From: Xestospongia muta
Taxonomy: Eukaryota; Porifera; Demospongiae; Haplosclerida; Petrosiidae
Direction of reading: 5' to 3'
Assembly: GCA_963693285.1 (NCBI GenBank)
Contig: OY848928.1
Span: 1 to 64,000 of the forward strand
Length of the DNA: 64,000 bases
Positions 24,975 to 39,695 of the stretch are shown here, in pieces. The translations under genes were made by a program, and so were the position numbers. Position 1 is the first letter of the stretch; each line of letters begins with the position of its first letter. A model generated the notes under the pieces. The model was not told the DNA's origin. It did not search any database and worked only from the letters and a program-made list of their open reading frames with translations.

Positions 24975-25500
24975 AAAACAGTTACAAGTCTCATTGCTAT
25001 CTCTTTTCAGTCCCTCAACTTCATTATCAAGTAATGCCACACTATCAGATGAAGGAACATGGAGTAAATATAACCTGTGTTACAATAAAAGAAGACAGTT
25101 TACATACACCTACTGTAGATGTTAGGAATGCAAAAAGTATTTATACCACACTTGGAAGCTAGAAAGAGATTGATTCCTTCGATTCTTTATCGTAAGACAA
25201 ATAGTAAATTTGCTTTACAACCTTATAAACATCATTTGAGCATTATCTTAGTTTATCATCATTAAAACAAGCTATAATGTAGCAAATATGATCAACATCT
25301 ACTAATATATACTCGTTATACATAAGTATACAACAACGAAAGTATATTTACATACTAATGCTTGTACGCTAAAGGTGTCACAACACGCTTACAAAACTCA
25401 CTCATTTACCTTAAAACTGTTTGCAAAGATAGCAGGAACACTTCTAAACCTTCGTTGAGTAGTTTCACTGGCTGCTGTAGCGCGTTAGAAGGCTAGCCAA
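24975..25500 (-). CDS. Possible two-exon gene fragment, unrecognised
   Basis: Two minus-strand segments can be spliced in frame. The exon at about 25413-25490 reads PVKLLNEGLEVFLLSLQTVL and is followed by a donor GTAAATG. After an acceptor AG (complement of 25074-25075) it continues as LYLLHVPSSDSVALLDNEV and ends at a TAG near 24980. No start codon is visible at the 5' side. Just past the stop, a strong donor-like AAGGTATG at about 24950 lies in a different frame, which hints at a frameshift or decay. I do not recognise the family; it could be a remnant. Confidence 0.3.
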
Positions 25501-25550
25501 CTAGTGAAATACAAAACACGTTACTTTCTGTTAACGTCTCAAGTACAATA

Positions 25551-25984
25551 TTACGCGCAATGCGCAATTCCGTTAATTAATAAAGGTGATGTTTGAACTA
25601 TAGTTGATTGAATTAGAGGAAGTATTAATGATTGAGATGTTTGTATAGTAGACGATAGTGATGGACAATTGTTTGGTTGCTGTGATGTGTGGTTGCAAAC
25701 TGAGATAGATGGATGTAAGATAGAACTATGGTATGGATTTTCTAAAAAAATAAGAAAAAAAAGTTGCTATACTGGTAGATACTAACCACAGATATCACTT
25801 TGTTGTTGATATGAATATAATTACCTTCTTCATCATCCTTATTAATATCTTCCAAATCGCTGAAATCATCATCACTTCCTGGCATAACTGGCTCTTGAGG
25901 ATCATCTAGTTCAAGGAAATAGTCGTCTCCATCGAGCTCATGGATTGTGTCCTCTGCTGTCAAAATCCTAGGTCTTTTTGCCAT
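25551..25984 (-). CDS. Small acidic protein, possible PiggyBac-derived N-terminus
   Basis: Two exons, 25825-25984 and 25551-25741, joined by an 83-bp intron with GTAATT donor and a long T-run before TTTAG, give 116 residues. The first exon is rich in D and E (MPGSDDDFSDLEDINKDDEE); the second is rich in S, T and Q and ends HCA-stop. The style of the acidic N-terminus resembles that of PiggyBac transposase-derived proteins, but no transposase core follows, so that identity is only a guess. It could be a truncated domesticated copy or an unrelated small gene. Confidence 0.45.
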
Positions 25985-27440
25985 GTTTATTTTACTATAA
26001 AGTAGATTGATGTTTATATTCTACCATTTTTAATTTATTTTTTGTTCTTTTACAATATTCACACTTAATACTTATCATATAATTAAAATTTTCACCTGAA
26101 TTGAAGTGAAAACTTTGAGGTCCAAAAACGAGCCAAATGCCTATAGAACCACTTGAAAAAACACTTATCAGATGATGTGTGGTCACTTAAGAAAACTATA
26201 ATCTACTTAAATGATCTCCAGGATGTTATTTAGCAGCTGCAAACAAGTAAGTAACTTCATAATAAAATAGAGCATACAGAATTCGTTGCATTCAAAGACT
26301 TTGCTTGCTAGTCTGCAAAAAACTAAAAAGATCTATTATTTCACATGTACATAATATATACAGGTAGAATAAAAGGTTAGAAGTAGATTTATGTCATCTA
26401 TTTGTGAGTACAGACAATGAGTACTCTAATGTAATCAAATCTACTTTACATTCAAGGTGGATCTGACTAAAATGAGAAGGTAACTTGTATCCTAACCATG
26501 TTATCATAAACTATGTCACCATAGTAACATGGTAAGCCATTCTATACATATACATGACATGTATCTATTGGTATTTGTATATACATATAGCTAACTTACA
26601 AAACGTATATTAGACTATTAAAGAAACTGTTACAGAATTATTACAAACATAGATTCCTCTATCATGTGCTGATGTAATAAGATTTATAAAACTAGTGAAT
26701 ACTCTATTAAATCATCTATATACTGAATGATATCTACAATGCATACACAATTCTTGTTATTACATGAGGTCAAAGCCAATCTGGCTACATGATATACAAG
26801 ATCAGACTATATTGCATTGTAAATATACATAACAGATCACCTCTGCTCCTCCTAAGGAGTGTCCAATATTGTAAAATATACTAGATAGGCTTGAATACCA
26901 GACAATCAATTGTGTTGATATAACATTTGATATTCTTAAGAAAAGTGAGTGAAACTGCTGAGGATAATTTGAAGATTAGAATCACAGAACTGACATACAA
27001 TATTCTTTTATAATGGACACACACTATGTTACTACAATATTGAACAATGCTGCTAATTTTACTAATAATAGTTTTACATTTTCAAACCTACTTAGTTTAA
27101 GATATTGGCTACACAAGACTATTGTATTGACCGTATAAATGAGAATGATATTCTTATCAAAATGAGGTTGAGATAAGAAAAGAGGTGAATAAAGTTTGTA
27201 GCTAACACTAGATGATCTGTTTTGTTATAGATAACACTAAACCTTAATCAATAAACCATAAAACTTAGCATATTTACAGAAAACCTCAATTTTCCAGTTT
27301 GGTCTCATCATAATTGCAATTCTCAACATTACTCTTTAATTGACTTTTATAGCAGCAAGTCTATGCAATGGCTGATATAATTTACACATTACTCTAACAC
27401 TTGTAAACCACAACATTCCAATGGTAATACGATCACTACC
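25985..27440. other. Intergenic, no gene seen
   Basis: AT-rich sequence with one worn satellite fragment near 26310-26370 and the flank that is duplicated in inverted form at 20608-20755 (27240-27390 here). ORFs are short and featureless. Confidence 0.5.
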
Positions 27441-27546
27441 TTAAGCCAGCCTCTATCCTGTACAGACAATTGTTATTTAATAATAAATTTAAAAAAGCGT
27501 GTAGTTATTTTGTAACTATAAAGTACTAACAACAAATATCACTGAA

Positions 27547-28171
27547 TTATTGAACAATTTTATTAGCTTCTGTAGCAGAGACACTGCTTTGTTGGAAAAC
27601 ATCCTTCTCAAAATCCAACCTCACATCAATATAAACCTCTGGTTCCAAATGTCCATAGTTTAATTTCAAAGGACGATGACTAGCAAAACTATCTGGAGTA
27701 TACTCACTAGAGAGCCTGGTTTTATCTAGAAGAAAATAATATAATAAAGTATTACAAGCACTGTTCCCACCAATGAGATTAAGTTCTTGATATACATGAG
27801 CAACAAGTTCACTACAAAATATAGAACTCAAATCTTCTTCATGGCTCCTGAGAAAATCCAAGTATTTGTTATCAAAATCAACAGCAGACATAATCAAATC
27901 TAACTGGTTCTTTTCATATGGTCTGCCTTGAAACTTCTTAATACAAATGACAATATATTACTTTCATAACTAACTTTTAACATTGTCTCATATAATGTCT
28001 CCCATTTGCTCATCAGTTAGTCCAGTTAATTGTCGAATACCAACACAATTATACCAGCCAGAGAAAATTTTATTCCTGAGTGGGAAAAATTCTATACCTC
28101 TCTGGACATTTCCTGTATCAACATCAACAAGTCCTGCTTTATTAGTACTAGATTCTACAATCAGATATGCC
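27547..28171 (-). pseudogene. Truncated, frameshifted permuted papain-like (YiiX/DUF830-type) hydrolase
   Basis: Two minus-strand exons. The 5' one (27975-28171) reads AYLIVESSTNKAGLVDVDTG and LTDEQMGDII. The 3' one (27547-27930) reads FQGRPYEKNQLDL, then SSIFCSELVAHVYQ, and ends at 27547. The GRPYE block and the CSELV block with its likely catalytic Cys are typical of the permuted papain/NlpC-P60 fold. Signs of decay: the 5' exon has no start codon or splice acceptor, the N-terminal part that should carry the catalytic His is absent, and the junction between exons needs a one-base shift (TGA in frame after MGDII, whereas the next frame reads YETMLK before a good donor GTTAGT). It lies just downstream of the ADP-ribosylglycohydrolase gene. 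Its 3' end and flank are the source-like sequence for the triplicated subtelomeric units. A sequencing indel could explain the frameshift but not the missing 5' part. Confidence 0.7.
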
Positions 28172-28378
28172 AAAATATTTTGAAATTAAATCCAAACAAA
28201 TTTTTTGTTATTATTCCATTTATGCAGTAAGTCACCACATACATTTATGTCAGTATTTGTGTATTTTATAGATCTCTAAAGGAGTGGATCTTACATCATC
28301 TAATAACACTATATAGATCAACTTACTTTTTATTACTTTGAATTTGATAAACAAGATATATACAATGCTTATCATAAT

Positions 28379-29950
28379 TTATAATGTTCGTTGTATTCTA
28401 AACTTCAATTTTTCTCGTAATATCATCCAGTTTTTTTCAAAATCTTTCCATAATTTATCATTTCTAGCAGCTTGTGGTAATAGACAGTATACCTCCTTAA
28501 TACTCACCACGTCTTCATCAAACTCTTCTAAACTAGAATAGTCTTATAAAACAACTTGACCATAATTCAAAACTTACCTATTGTATTGTTTAGGACATGG
28601 TTTTGAGCGGCGATATATTGTGTCATGACTCTTCTTCTCTAGGAGATCATAGCATTGTATTTTATTATATTGATACTGCAAAGACACTAAAAGAAATAAT
28701 ACTTGTGAGTAAATATGAGCAAAGATTACATTGATCATGAGGTACTATGGGAGATAACTGCCAATTCACATCAGTTTGAGGAGCAAACTTTAAAGAGAAC
28801 TGACTTAATTCTGATGCAAACAGTTCAATTAATGTTACAAAATAAGTTGTCTCTCTCCATTGTTTAGGAATGTCATCAACTCCATAATAAGCTCCTGCTA
28901 ACTGACCATATATAGCTCCTACTGTATCAGCATCATCACCTAAATTAACTACAGTATACTACATAATGATAGTGTTGATATGGTACATGAATAACCTGCT
29001 TTTAAACAGCCATCTTTAAAATTGTTGGTATGATAAAATGACCACAATGCTGCCTCCATTGATGAAATGACATACCCCGATGCTTTAATATCAGGAGGTT
29101 CTTTAGATTTGTATGAGCCACATGCAATATCAAGTACTTCAGAAACCTATTGTAGTTATTTATATAACTAAGCACTTCATAAATACACCTGCCATTTTAT
29201 TTTTTTCCCAATAATCAGGAACTGGTGAATATTTTTCCGATAATAGTTTCTCCTTTGATACTCCATTAAGACAACCAATAAGAAGACCAGCAAAATATCT
29301 AGTTGGATTAGAATTAATATCATAAACATAAACAATATAATATTACTTGCATGCATCTACTGCAACTGGAGGACCATGGGTTACTTTAGCTGAAGTTCCA
29401 CTTAACTCCATTGCTATAAGTGGATGTTTCCAATAGCTAAGTGGTACAGGTGCTAATCTCATCAAACATCCATTCCCAGCAGCACGAGGAGATGTTGAAC
29501 CAGGAAAACTATCTTTTTCTCCTGAGCGTTGAAACTTATTAAGAGCATTACATACTGTCATACCAATATCGAAACATTCTCCTGTAGATGACAAATGACC
29601 TTCCTACATAAAGTAATTAAAATAGGTGTATAGAAAATAACCTACTTGATACCATCTCCAATATCGTTTGGCTTGATCGATAGGGTTAAACCCTTGGCAT
29701 TCAATAATGCTCTCAGCTAAACACAGAGCCATACTGGTATCATCAGTCCACTGGTAGAATAGTGACACAAGGTAAGAAGATGTCAGAATGTAATTGAGCT
29801 AACCTGTCCTGGAGATAAATTAAATTTACCTCCACCTACCATACTATTGACAGGAGTAAATGAACCAGGAGGCATAAATTCTACCGTTGTACCGATTGCA
29901 TCACCCACAGCAAGGCCTAAAAGAGATCCAAATATGCGACCTTCTACCAT
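28379..29950 (-). CDS. ADP-ribosylglycohydrolase family protein
   Basis: Multi-exon minus-strand gene with introns of about 40-50 bp. It starts [20 protein letters not shown], then [15 protein letters not shown], then [15 protein letters not shown], then [20 protein letters not shown] near the end of the domain. The paired acidic motifs GDAIG, WTDDT and GDDADT are the Mg-binding sites of the DraG/ADPRH fold, which removes ADP-ribose from protein or other acceptors. A C-terminal extension of about 90 residues follows ([18 protein letters not shown] and [20 protein letters not shown]), ending at 28379. The ATG at 29948-29950 lies 109 bp from the ATG of the divergent RIOK2 gene, so they probably share a promoter. 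The exact substrate class (ARH1/ARH3/TRI1-like) cannot be decided here; the close [20 protein letters not shown] block is like the bacterial-type branch. Confidence 0.9.
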
Positions 29951-30059
29951 AATGGTAGTAATAAAGTATACGGACTTGGATGTTATTATTGCATTTCATT
30001 TCTATACAAATTTTAAAACGTTTCCGTTTACGTCCATATTCTTTAAACCTCGTGTCATC

Positions 30060-32454
<2,395 letters not shown>

Positions 32455-32676
32455 ATAGATGTAGCTGTAATTAAAGTTTTTATTACAAAGAACTTGGACT
32501 CGTTTTTATAATAACATACATAGTTTCAGTTGATGTTGTAACATAGCTTGTACATATGATGACGAGCCACGCCTCCATCGTGGCAGTCGTTTCTTTTATG
32601 TGGAGTTCGCGCATTCCAGTGGAGAGGGGTTGTTCTCTTTCTATTTTGACGACCAGTGTCAATCTGCTGTAACATA

Positions 32677-33357
32677 ATGCCTTTAAAACCAGAATATAAA
32701 GTGACCTTGTTAGGAGCTGGAGGAGTAGGAAAAAGTGCTTTGACACTACGTATTATTTCGGGTCAGTTTACGCCGACATATAACCCAACAATCGAAGATT
32801 ATTATCGACACGATACCAATCTAGATGGTGTGGGACAATGTATCGTAGAAATACTGGATACTGCAGGCACTGAACAGTTTGCATCAATGCGACAATTATA
32901 TATAAGCAGTGGAGATGCATTTGCGCTGGTATATTCGATTGACAACAGAGATTCATTTGAAGAAATTCGTGAAATTTATGATCAGTTACGTGAAGTGAAA
33001 AGAGCAGACGAGCTGTTGGTAGTATTAGTTGGTAATAAATGCGATTTAAAAGCTCAACGAGTAGTTGGTACACAAGAAGGTGTACAAGCTGCTAATGAGA
33101 TGAACAAATGCCCTTTTTTGGAAACCTCAGCTAAAGATGGTACTAATGTAGAAGAGTTCTTTAATACATTGGTATCTGCAGTTGATCGTAAAGCTAAAGG
33201 TGGCGATAAGGAGCACATGAGAAGATCTTTTAGACTTGGGTCAAGAACCAGAACTCGACCTCGTACCCGCTCTCATCCAGATTTACACAAAAAAAATTCT
33301 GTTGATTATCATATGAAACCCGGCCAATCTACAAGACGAAGGTGTGTCATTTTATAG
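32677..33357 (+). CDS. Rap-like small GTPase
   Basis: Intronless 226-residue frame. The G-box order is complete: GAGGVGKSA (P-loop, residues about 13-21), TIEDYY effector region, DTAGTEQF, NKCDLK and ETSAKDG. Thr in place of the Ras Gln-61 in DTAGTEQ is the Rap-subfamily mark. It ends in a basic stretch and CVIL, a CAAX box with Leu last, which predicts geranylgeranylation and membrane anchoring. Before the tail is an Arg-rich linker (TRTRPRTRSHPD) longer than in typical Rap proteins. In the ATG choice, 32677 gives MPLKPEYKV; an upstream in-frame ATG at 32656 would add seven residues and is less typical. All clear genes around it have introns, so a retrocopy origin is possible. Confidence 0.93.
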   Translation: MPLKPEYKVTLLGAGGVGKSALTLRIISGQFTPTYNPTIEDYYRHDTNLDGVGQCIVEILDTAGTEQFASMRQLYISSGDAFALVYSIDNRDSFEEIREIYDQLREVKRADELLVVLVGNKCDLKAQRVVGTQEGVQAANEMNKCPFLETSAKDGTNVEEFFNTLVSAVDRKAKGGDKEHMRRSFRLGSRTRTRPRTRSHPDLHKKNSVDYHMKPGQSTRRRCVIL

Positions 33358-34150
33358 AATATTTTTTTTATAAATTATAATATATATAATTATATTATCT
33401 ATTTGTGTGTCTTTTATTTTTTATTTTATTTTTTTATTTTATTTTAAAACGTGTCAATATATTAAAATGGCAATGTTAGTTTTTGCCACCAGTCTCTGGA
33501 ATTCCTTTTATCTTCCTCTCTCACAACTTTGTAGTGGTCCTGATAACATTGTTGTAATTATACTCTAGTGTTGTGATAATTGACAGATGGGTAATATATG
33601 GAGCTGTACATGTATTGATGTGGGAAAACATTAATTTATTAAAGACCAATCAAATCATCTTTCAATAGAGACCTGCCAAATGTCTTGTTTACTAGTGCTT
33701 GGAAATAGACTAAACGTGTTAAGAGTCATATGTTAACAGGCTTCATGGAGTAAACTAAGTCACTGGAGGACATCTCAAAAACTATGGATTGGTATGACAA
33801 CTCCAGAGTGAGTAACTGAACATCTCCCCCACACTCCTTTCATAACATTACTCCACTTTTGAAAGCACATTGCTAAAGGCAACTATTAGCTTTTGGAAAA
33901 TAGTTCACAATGTTTCCATATAAGGACAATTAATAAGTGACAACAAGTGAACTAATTTAAATGTGCAGTCAATTTTATTATCGACTTTGGAATGTCTAGT
34001 TGTAACTTATTGCTTTGACATGCCACATACTTTACTATAAACACTACCATAAACTCTAGTAATACTAATTGTATTATTATGTACACTGAAGTCTTCTTTA
34101 CCCACGTGGTTTCCACCCACGTAATTAATTACTTGCTATGAACCCCACCC
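33358..34150. other. Intergenic, no gene seen
   Basis: AT-rich spacer between the Rap-like gene and the small membrane ORF, beginning with T/A-runs that probably include the Rap 3' end. No RNA gene or repeat array recognised. Confidence 0.5.
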
Positions 34151-34175
34151 ACATTTGGATTTGGATCCGCCCACA

Positions 34176-34346
34176 ATGTCACTCACCTCACTCTGTCTTT
34201 TAGTGCTTTCTGTAGCAGGTAATCCTGTTGAACAAAGCCCACAAGAGACAGGTCGTGGAATGTCCAGTGAAAAGATTGTATTGCTGGTTATTATGTTAGT
34301 GTTATTTCATGTTGGAGCATTCGTATCCCATTTATCTAATATATAA
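34176..34346 (+). CDS. Small secreted or single-pass membrane protein, unrecognised
   Basis: A 56-codon frame from the second ATG (34176). Residues 1-15 (MSLTSLCLLVLSVAG) look like a signal peptide, followed by a short polar stretch with a PVEQSPQETGRG segment and a hydrophobic helix IVLLVIMLVLFHVGAFV near the C-terminus. The layout is that of a small integral membrane protein. The first ATG (34155) adds MDLDPPT and is less likely because it would bury the signal. No family recognised; it may be chance. Confidence 0.4.
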   Translation: MSLTSLCLLVLSVAGNPVEQSPQETGRGMSSEKIVLLVIMLVLFHVGAFVSHLSNI

Positions 34347-35130
34347 TGTCTTCCACTACATATTTTTAATCCTTAACAAATTAATAATATAGGTTTACTG
34401 GCTTTTAAGATTATATCGAAATTCAAGTACAGATATCAAGATATCTTTAGCAAAAATACGTCATCAATAAATAAAAAATTATTTTCAATATTATCTTTTT
34501 AATTAAAAGTATAGAGTTATTGCGGTATAAATAATCTTCCGAAGAGTTTGGCTGCTACGTACCAAGAGATGCGCTTTACTGTCTGTCGTTTCTTCTATCT
34601 TACGTGGTAAGTCAGACGTGTAGAACTAACAAAGACATGTAATGTGATTTGCAAAAGATAATAATTTGTGACTCCTGATGTTGTATTGAAGTTAATAATC
34701 TCGTGTTCATGATGTTGCATAAGGGTATATATAAATGTTATACTTTAAGTAAAACTTGCACTACTGTATTAAATTAGTTGTATTCTTGTTGTGATAAAGG
34801 TTGTTATTAGCTAATAGTTCTATTAATATTGTACTTTAGCTATCTCTTGGTGAGTTGTGGAGGAGTTGAAATGGTATGTACAGCTTTTCATTTTAGCCCT
34901 CTGGTTTGTAACATCCAAAGTGTTGTTTTTGAACAGTTTATAATTGCGGCTCATAGTTTGTTAACTGGTTGTTAAAGACAATATGGTAGACAACTACGAA
35001 TCACTTTGTAGCTAAATATTTGTTTATTTTTACAAGGTTAGGTGAGAAGTGTAACTTAATCCTCCAAGCACCTGTTAACTTAGTATAATAATTTTAGGGT
35101 GTGTACTTTTTCTCTATTCACAGATCAGCC
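34347..35130. other. Spacer with a probable 5' UTR exon of the zinc-finger gene
   Basis: A donor-like site TTACGTG/GTAAGTCAG at about 34606-34607 and an acceptor TTCTCTATTCACAG at 35123 just before the ATG suggest a non-coding first exon ending near 34605 and an intron of about 0.5 kb. A second donor-like site is at 34874. No other gene seen. Confidence 0.4.
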
Positions 35131-37307
35131 ATGTCTTCTGTCAATAAAATACCTCAAGTGATTCCTATGGCTCCATTACCTCAGCCATCTTTTCTTATTG
35201 GTCCTGCTCCAAGTAACAGTTATACACTGCAAATGCCTAACTCATCTCTCCAGTCTGTTGGTTTGTCACCATGGCCACTAACACCTTTACGTCCAGTTGG
35301 AACAACTATACCAACTTATAGTCCTCCTGAAGTCTTTTATACCCACCATTCTACCGATTTAGTGCCAGCTACTGTATCCAACACTACAGGTCAAGATAAT
35401 ACTCCATTATCTCCTACATCTCCGGAACAAACCTCTCACACACCTCCTCCACCTAGTAATTCATCACCCTGTCATCCTTCAGTAAAGAAAGAGTTGGAAA
35501 GTAGTGGTTGTTTGCGTACTGAAGTTGATCAAGATAGTAAACGTTCATATCCTATAAATGCATTAATTGATGTGCCTGGTAGCCTTAATCGTGGCTCAAG
35601 GACTTCAAGTTTAAGTAGCTCGTTGTCATCTTTTCGATTTGGAGGTAGTCTAAGTCAGATATGGGCTACGTCTTTATCTTCTCTCTCTGGCAAACTTCAC
35701 AACATGAAAAGCACTGGGTAAGTAATACCCCAGCCAGATGGCCTCAGGCTAATTGGATGAGAAAAGACTTTGAGTTGTCACCCACCTTATCTAAATATGA
35801 GCTAACTATTTGTAGTAATCATAACAAATGACTTTGATCTATTGATATGTAGACACTCTGTACTACTGGAAATCAACTAAGTGTCTGGCCATAACCACTT
35901 GTTAGAATAGTTCAACCCCCCTTTCTAATCCACTGTTTTGTTGTCTTACTTGTTCAGTTAAAGTGCATAGCTTGTATTCACCTGTACCTTTTTATTGTAT
36001 TCATAATTTATGTACAAATAGTTGCTATAGTTACTTTGTGTAGATTAATATAATTATGATCATGAATATGACTCCTCCATATTCTGTGTGGTCCCTTTAG
36101 AAATTTACATTCTGATGCATCACTGCCCTCTCTGGGTAATCAATACTATGCATTTGGAGGCAGTCTGCCTGAACTCTCTCTCACTTCATTAACTCGTCTT
36201 CTTCCTACATCCTCTGGTTCATCAACAGATACTTCGTCAACTGGTGGAGGACTTTTCACCCTCATTCAACCCTCTCTGTGTGTATATCCTAGCCAGTCTC
36301 ATTTAGCCACACCCTTCATTAATGCTAATGGTTCCATTACTTTTGGTAGTTTCTTATCGAGTGGATCAAGCTTGTGTTCCACAAAGAAGGAGTCACCTGA
36401 TGATAATAGAGACCCTCCCACTTCATCTCCAGCCGTATGTTCTACATCTACTACTGCTCCTGGTAATTTGAGTACACTTGCATATGTTGCATCTGTACAG
36501 AAGAATTTAGAAACCGAAGACCAAACCCCAACATTTCCACTAATGACTGTTACAACACAGTTACAAGGTCACAGTCCTATTCCACCTAGTTCTGGTCTGA
36601 GTCCTATTACCCATAATTCCTGCTTAAGTCCTGATGGTGGTAATCTTGATATGGATTGTCATGTGTCTTCACCAGTTGTTATACCACCTCATTGCTTGGT
36701 TAAAGGTATTAAATGTGAAGAGGAAGATCACCAAACAATGGGTAATTACAGTGAAGTGAAGCCATTGTTACCCAAAAAAGAGCCCAAAGACAAACCTTAT
36801 AAATGTGATTATCCTGGTTGTGGTCGATCCTTTTCTTTCCCTGCTCATCTACGTTCCCATGTTCAGCAAATTCACATATCTTATCGACCTTGTAAATGTG
36901 ACTTTCCAGGCTGTGGTAAGCGATTTTACACGCCCCAACATTTAAATGTACATCGTCGTATTCATACTGGTGAAAGACCCTTTGTCTGTCCTTATGTTGA
37001 CTGTGGAAAAGCCTTTACTACAGCTGGTAATTTGAAGAACCATATTCGTACTCATACAGGAGAAAGACCCTACGCTTGTAAATTTGATGGATGTGCTAAA
37101 CGATTTGCTGAAATGTCTAGTTTAAAGAAACATGAACTAACCCACACAGGGGAAAAACCCTACAAATGTCGAGTTTGTGGTAAAGCATTTTCACAAGCTG
37201 GTAGTCGTAACACTCACGAACGCAAACACAATAGAAATGATGATGTAGAAACTAAAGTATCACGAAGATATAGAATAAAACGTGTATCACAAAGTGATGA
37301 CCCTTAA
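35131..37307 (+). CDS. Five-finger C2H2 zinc-finger transcription factor
   Basis: Two exons (35131-35717 and 36101-37307) give a 597-residue frame. The first two thirds are low-complexity, rich in Ser, Pro and Thr (for example SPEQTSHTPPPPSNSSPCHP), typical of a regulatory region. Residues from about 440 hold five tandem C2H2 fingers, beginning YKCDYPGCGRSF and ending CRVCGKAFSQAGSRNTHERK, with TGERP/TGEKP linkers between fingers 2-3, 3-4 and 4-5. The first four have the long CxxxxC spacing (CDYPGC, CDFPGC, CPYVDC, CKFDGC), as in MTF1, GLIS/ZIC-like and ZNF143-like families; the last has CxxC. The linker between fingers 1 and 2 is non-canonical (HISYRPCK). It is a sequence-specific nuclear DNA-binding protein; the exact orthology is open. 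Confidence 0.9.
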
Positions 37308-37473
37308 TATGTTCTATTTTTATACTAAATGAAATGTTACGTAGTGGTTGTATGATGTTTATAAATATTTAATATTTAAAAATTATACTACTTTTTTCTG
37401 TGATGTCTGAGCATATAATAAAAGACCAGTCCTTATAAAATAGGCTATGAATGAGAATAACACATCATTTAAT

Positions 37474-39002
37474 TTACATGTGATGATCATAACACTTACT
37501 TAATAAAACCACCATAACAGGGATTAATAACCAAATTGTATTACTAGTAGATAATATAATATTGAGAAGCCATAATGTAGGGAGTACAAATGTTAATATG
37601 GTCCAGAAAATTTGGTTAAGTCGTAAACACCATAATTGATATGATGAGAATATTAGTGGTCGGGATGGTCCAGGATAGCATCCATGTTGAGTAAAATAAT
37701 GATACGCATTATCCTAAAAGCAATCCAATGTTATATCATATAGTGCATTCTACCTTGTCAATATATAATTGATGACAGTATTTTTGAAGGTCATCCATTG
37801 AATCTGGTAAGTCTAACATTGGTATTTTCCTAGAAGATGTTAAATATTAAGAACTCTCTCAAAGAATTTACCTTAAATAGAAGAAAACTTTAATAGTATT
37901 TCCAACCATAACATCACGTAATGTTAAATGATGGCCATTATAATAATCTTGACCAGTGGGATAAGCAAAACCAACATCATAAGATACCTTAAAATGTGCT
38001 GTCAGAAAAATAAAAATCCTTTGCTTATAACCTCCAGTATCAGAATCAATGTTGTGAACCACTAATTATTATGTACCACACCATAATATCATATGACTAA
38101 AATGCACATGTGTATCCTACCCTCTTTCTTTAAGCTGTCAGCCAAAATAGCATAGCCCTTTGTTCGTGGAACAAGATGATATTGTAGTGGAGTTAAACCA
38201 ACTCTTTTTGCATATTCTACTCCTTCTAGTAATTTTATATCAGTGAAACGAGTACCTTCACAGAATATACAAACCTACACAACTCATTCCATATAATAAC
38301 AAAGCATTAGCTCACTTGAATGGGAAAGGGATAGTCAGCAAAAGCCTTTAAGCTTTTTCTAATATTAACTTCATCTTTTTGCCAACTTCTGTTTAGAAAT
38401 GGACATTCCAATGCCCAAAGCATTTGACCAAATCCAGGAACATAGAGCACTGATTTTTTGGGTAATGTCCGAATAGTCTACAAAATCATTGCTACATTTT
38501 ATTATTATAGAATAATGCCTTTACCTCAAGACAATCAAAACATGTACTCACGACAAATCCAATGAGCCAATCAAAATCTCCTCGATGACTTAGCGTAATA
38601 AGACATGACTCTTTACCAAATCTTTGATATGCTTCATCAGTTCCAAATAAAGTCACTTGAGTATCTGCCCAATCTATGCATGCCCAAATCATTTCTACAC
38701 AAAACAGATGATCTATAAATATTAAAGTTAAGTTCATACTTACGACCAAACAAAAAAAATGCCAGTTTTGTCATCAGCTTACGATAGAGAGTTTTATTGA
38801 TAATCCATAATACTTGACCCACTAAACAAGCTACAGTTATAATAATCCCACTACATATAAATACATAAACCATTAACACAGAAAATATAGGAAGGCGTTT
38901 CACAAATCTGGGTAGATATTTCAAAGAAGGCATCATCGAAGTCAGCTGAATCCGTATTTGTTCGTATACTTTAAGTCTCCCACGTGGCAATGTCTCTTTC
39001 AA
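37474..39002 (-). CDS. AGPAT/LCLAT-type acyltransferase
   Basis: Multi-exon minus-strand gene starting MKETLPRGRLKVYEQIRIQL. A membrane helix is visible at MVYVFICSGIIITVACLVG. The acyltransferase signature LSHRGDFDWLIG holds the HxxxxD catalytic pair; further on are VLYVPGFGQM, CIFCEGTRFT (the EGTR glycerol-phosphate-binding block) and VPRTKGY. The C-terminal part has more hydrophobic segments up to the stop at 37474. The motifs match the AGPAT3/4/5 and LCLAT1 branch, which acylates lysophospholipids in the ER or mitochondrial outer membrane. The ATG lies 94 bp from that of the divergent MRPS11 gene. Confidence 0.92.
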
Positions 39003-39096
39003 GATGTGGATGTAAGTTATATAATAATTATTATTAATTTTTATTATTACTTATCTGTTTGCATAAGATATTTGTATTACATCATTAAGGAGAAGT

Positions 39097-39695
39097 ATGT
39101 CTGGATTTAGGTAAGTAATGTCCAGAAACATTCATTAAGAAACACTTTTCATAGCGCTAATCTTCAAGGAGTTGATCCGCGTGATAAATTATATTCTACT
39201 TCACAATCCACCCTTGATGACTTGCCAATTATTCATATTAAAGCAACTTATAACAATACAATATTTAGTATTACTGATTCTAAAGGACGTGTCTTAGCCT
39301 GGACATCAGCGGTAATTATTTCAATACATTTATTAACATTATTATATAATAGGGAGCTGAAGGATTTTGTAATGCAAGGAGAGGTACTACATTTGCTGCT
39401 CAATCTGCTGCCATGGCTGCAGCCAAAGTAATTTATTTGTTAACATGTAGCTTCTCTTGTTATTTTAATACATAGAAATCACTTAGTCTTGGTTTTAAAC
39501 AAGTCAGAGTAAAATTAAAAGGGATTGGTCCTGGACGCCAAGTCAGTCATTTTACTCTAGTCATTAATATGGTCATATACACTGTAGGCATCTTTGAAAG
39601 GACTAGAATTTGGTGGAGTCAGTGTGTCTGTATTACAAGATGTGACACCAGTACCACATAATGGCTGCAAACCTCGTAAAACTAGAAGATTATAA
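39097..39695 (+). CDS. MRPS11: Mitochondrial ribosomal protein uS11m
   Basis: Five exons (39097-39110, 39155-39311, 39353-39427, 39476-39541, 39588-39695) give exactly 139 residues. The uS11 blocks are all present: IHIKATYNNTIFSITDSKG, AWTSAGAEGF, GTTFAAQSAAMAAA, VRVKLKGIGPGR and the C-terminal VTPVPHNGCKPRKTRRL. uS11 sits on the platform of the small ribosomal subunit. The short N-terminus lacks an obvious long presequence, so either import uses a short signal or another exon lies upstream; the divergent ATG 94 bp away leaves little room for one. Mitochondrial rather than cytosolic because the sequence is of the bacterial type. Confidence 0.93.

Noticed and set aside
25551..25984. Complete PiggyBac transposase
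   Set aside because: Only an acidic N-terminal part is present; no catalytic core follows in this region.
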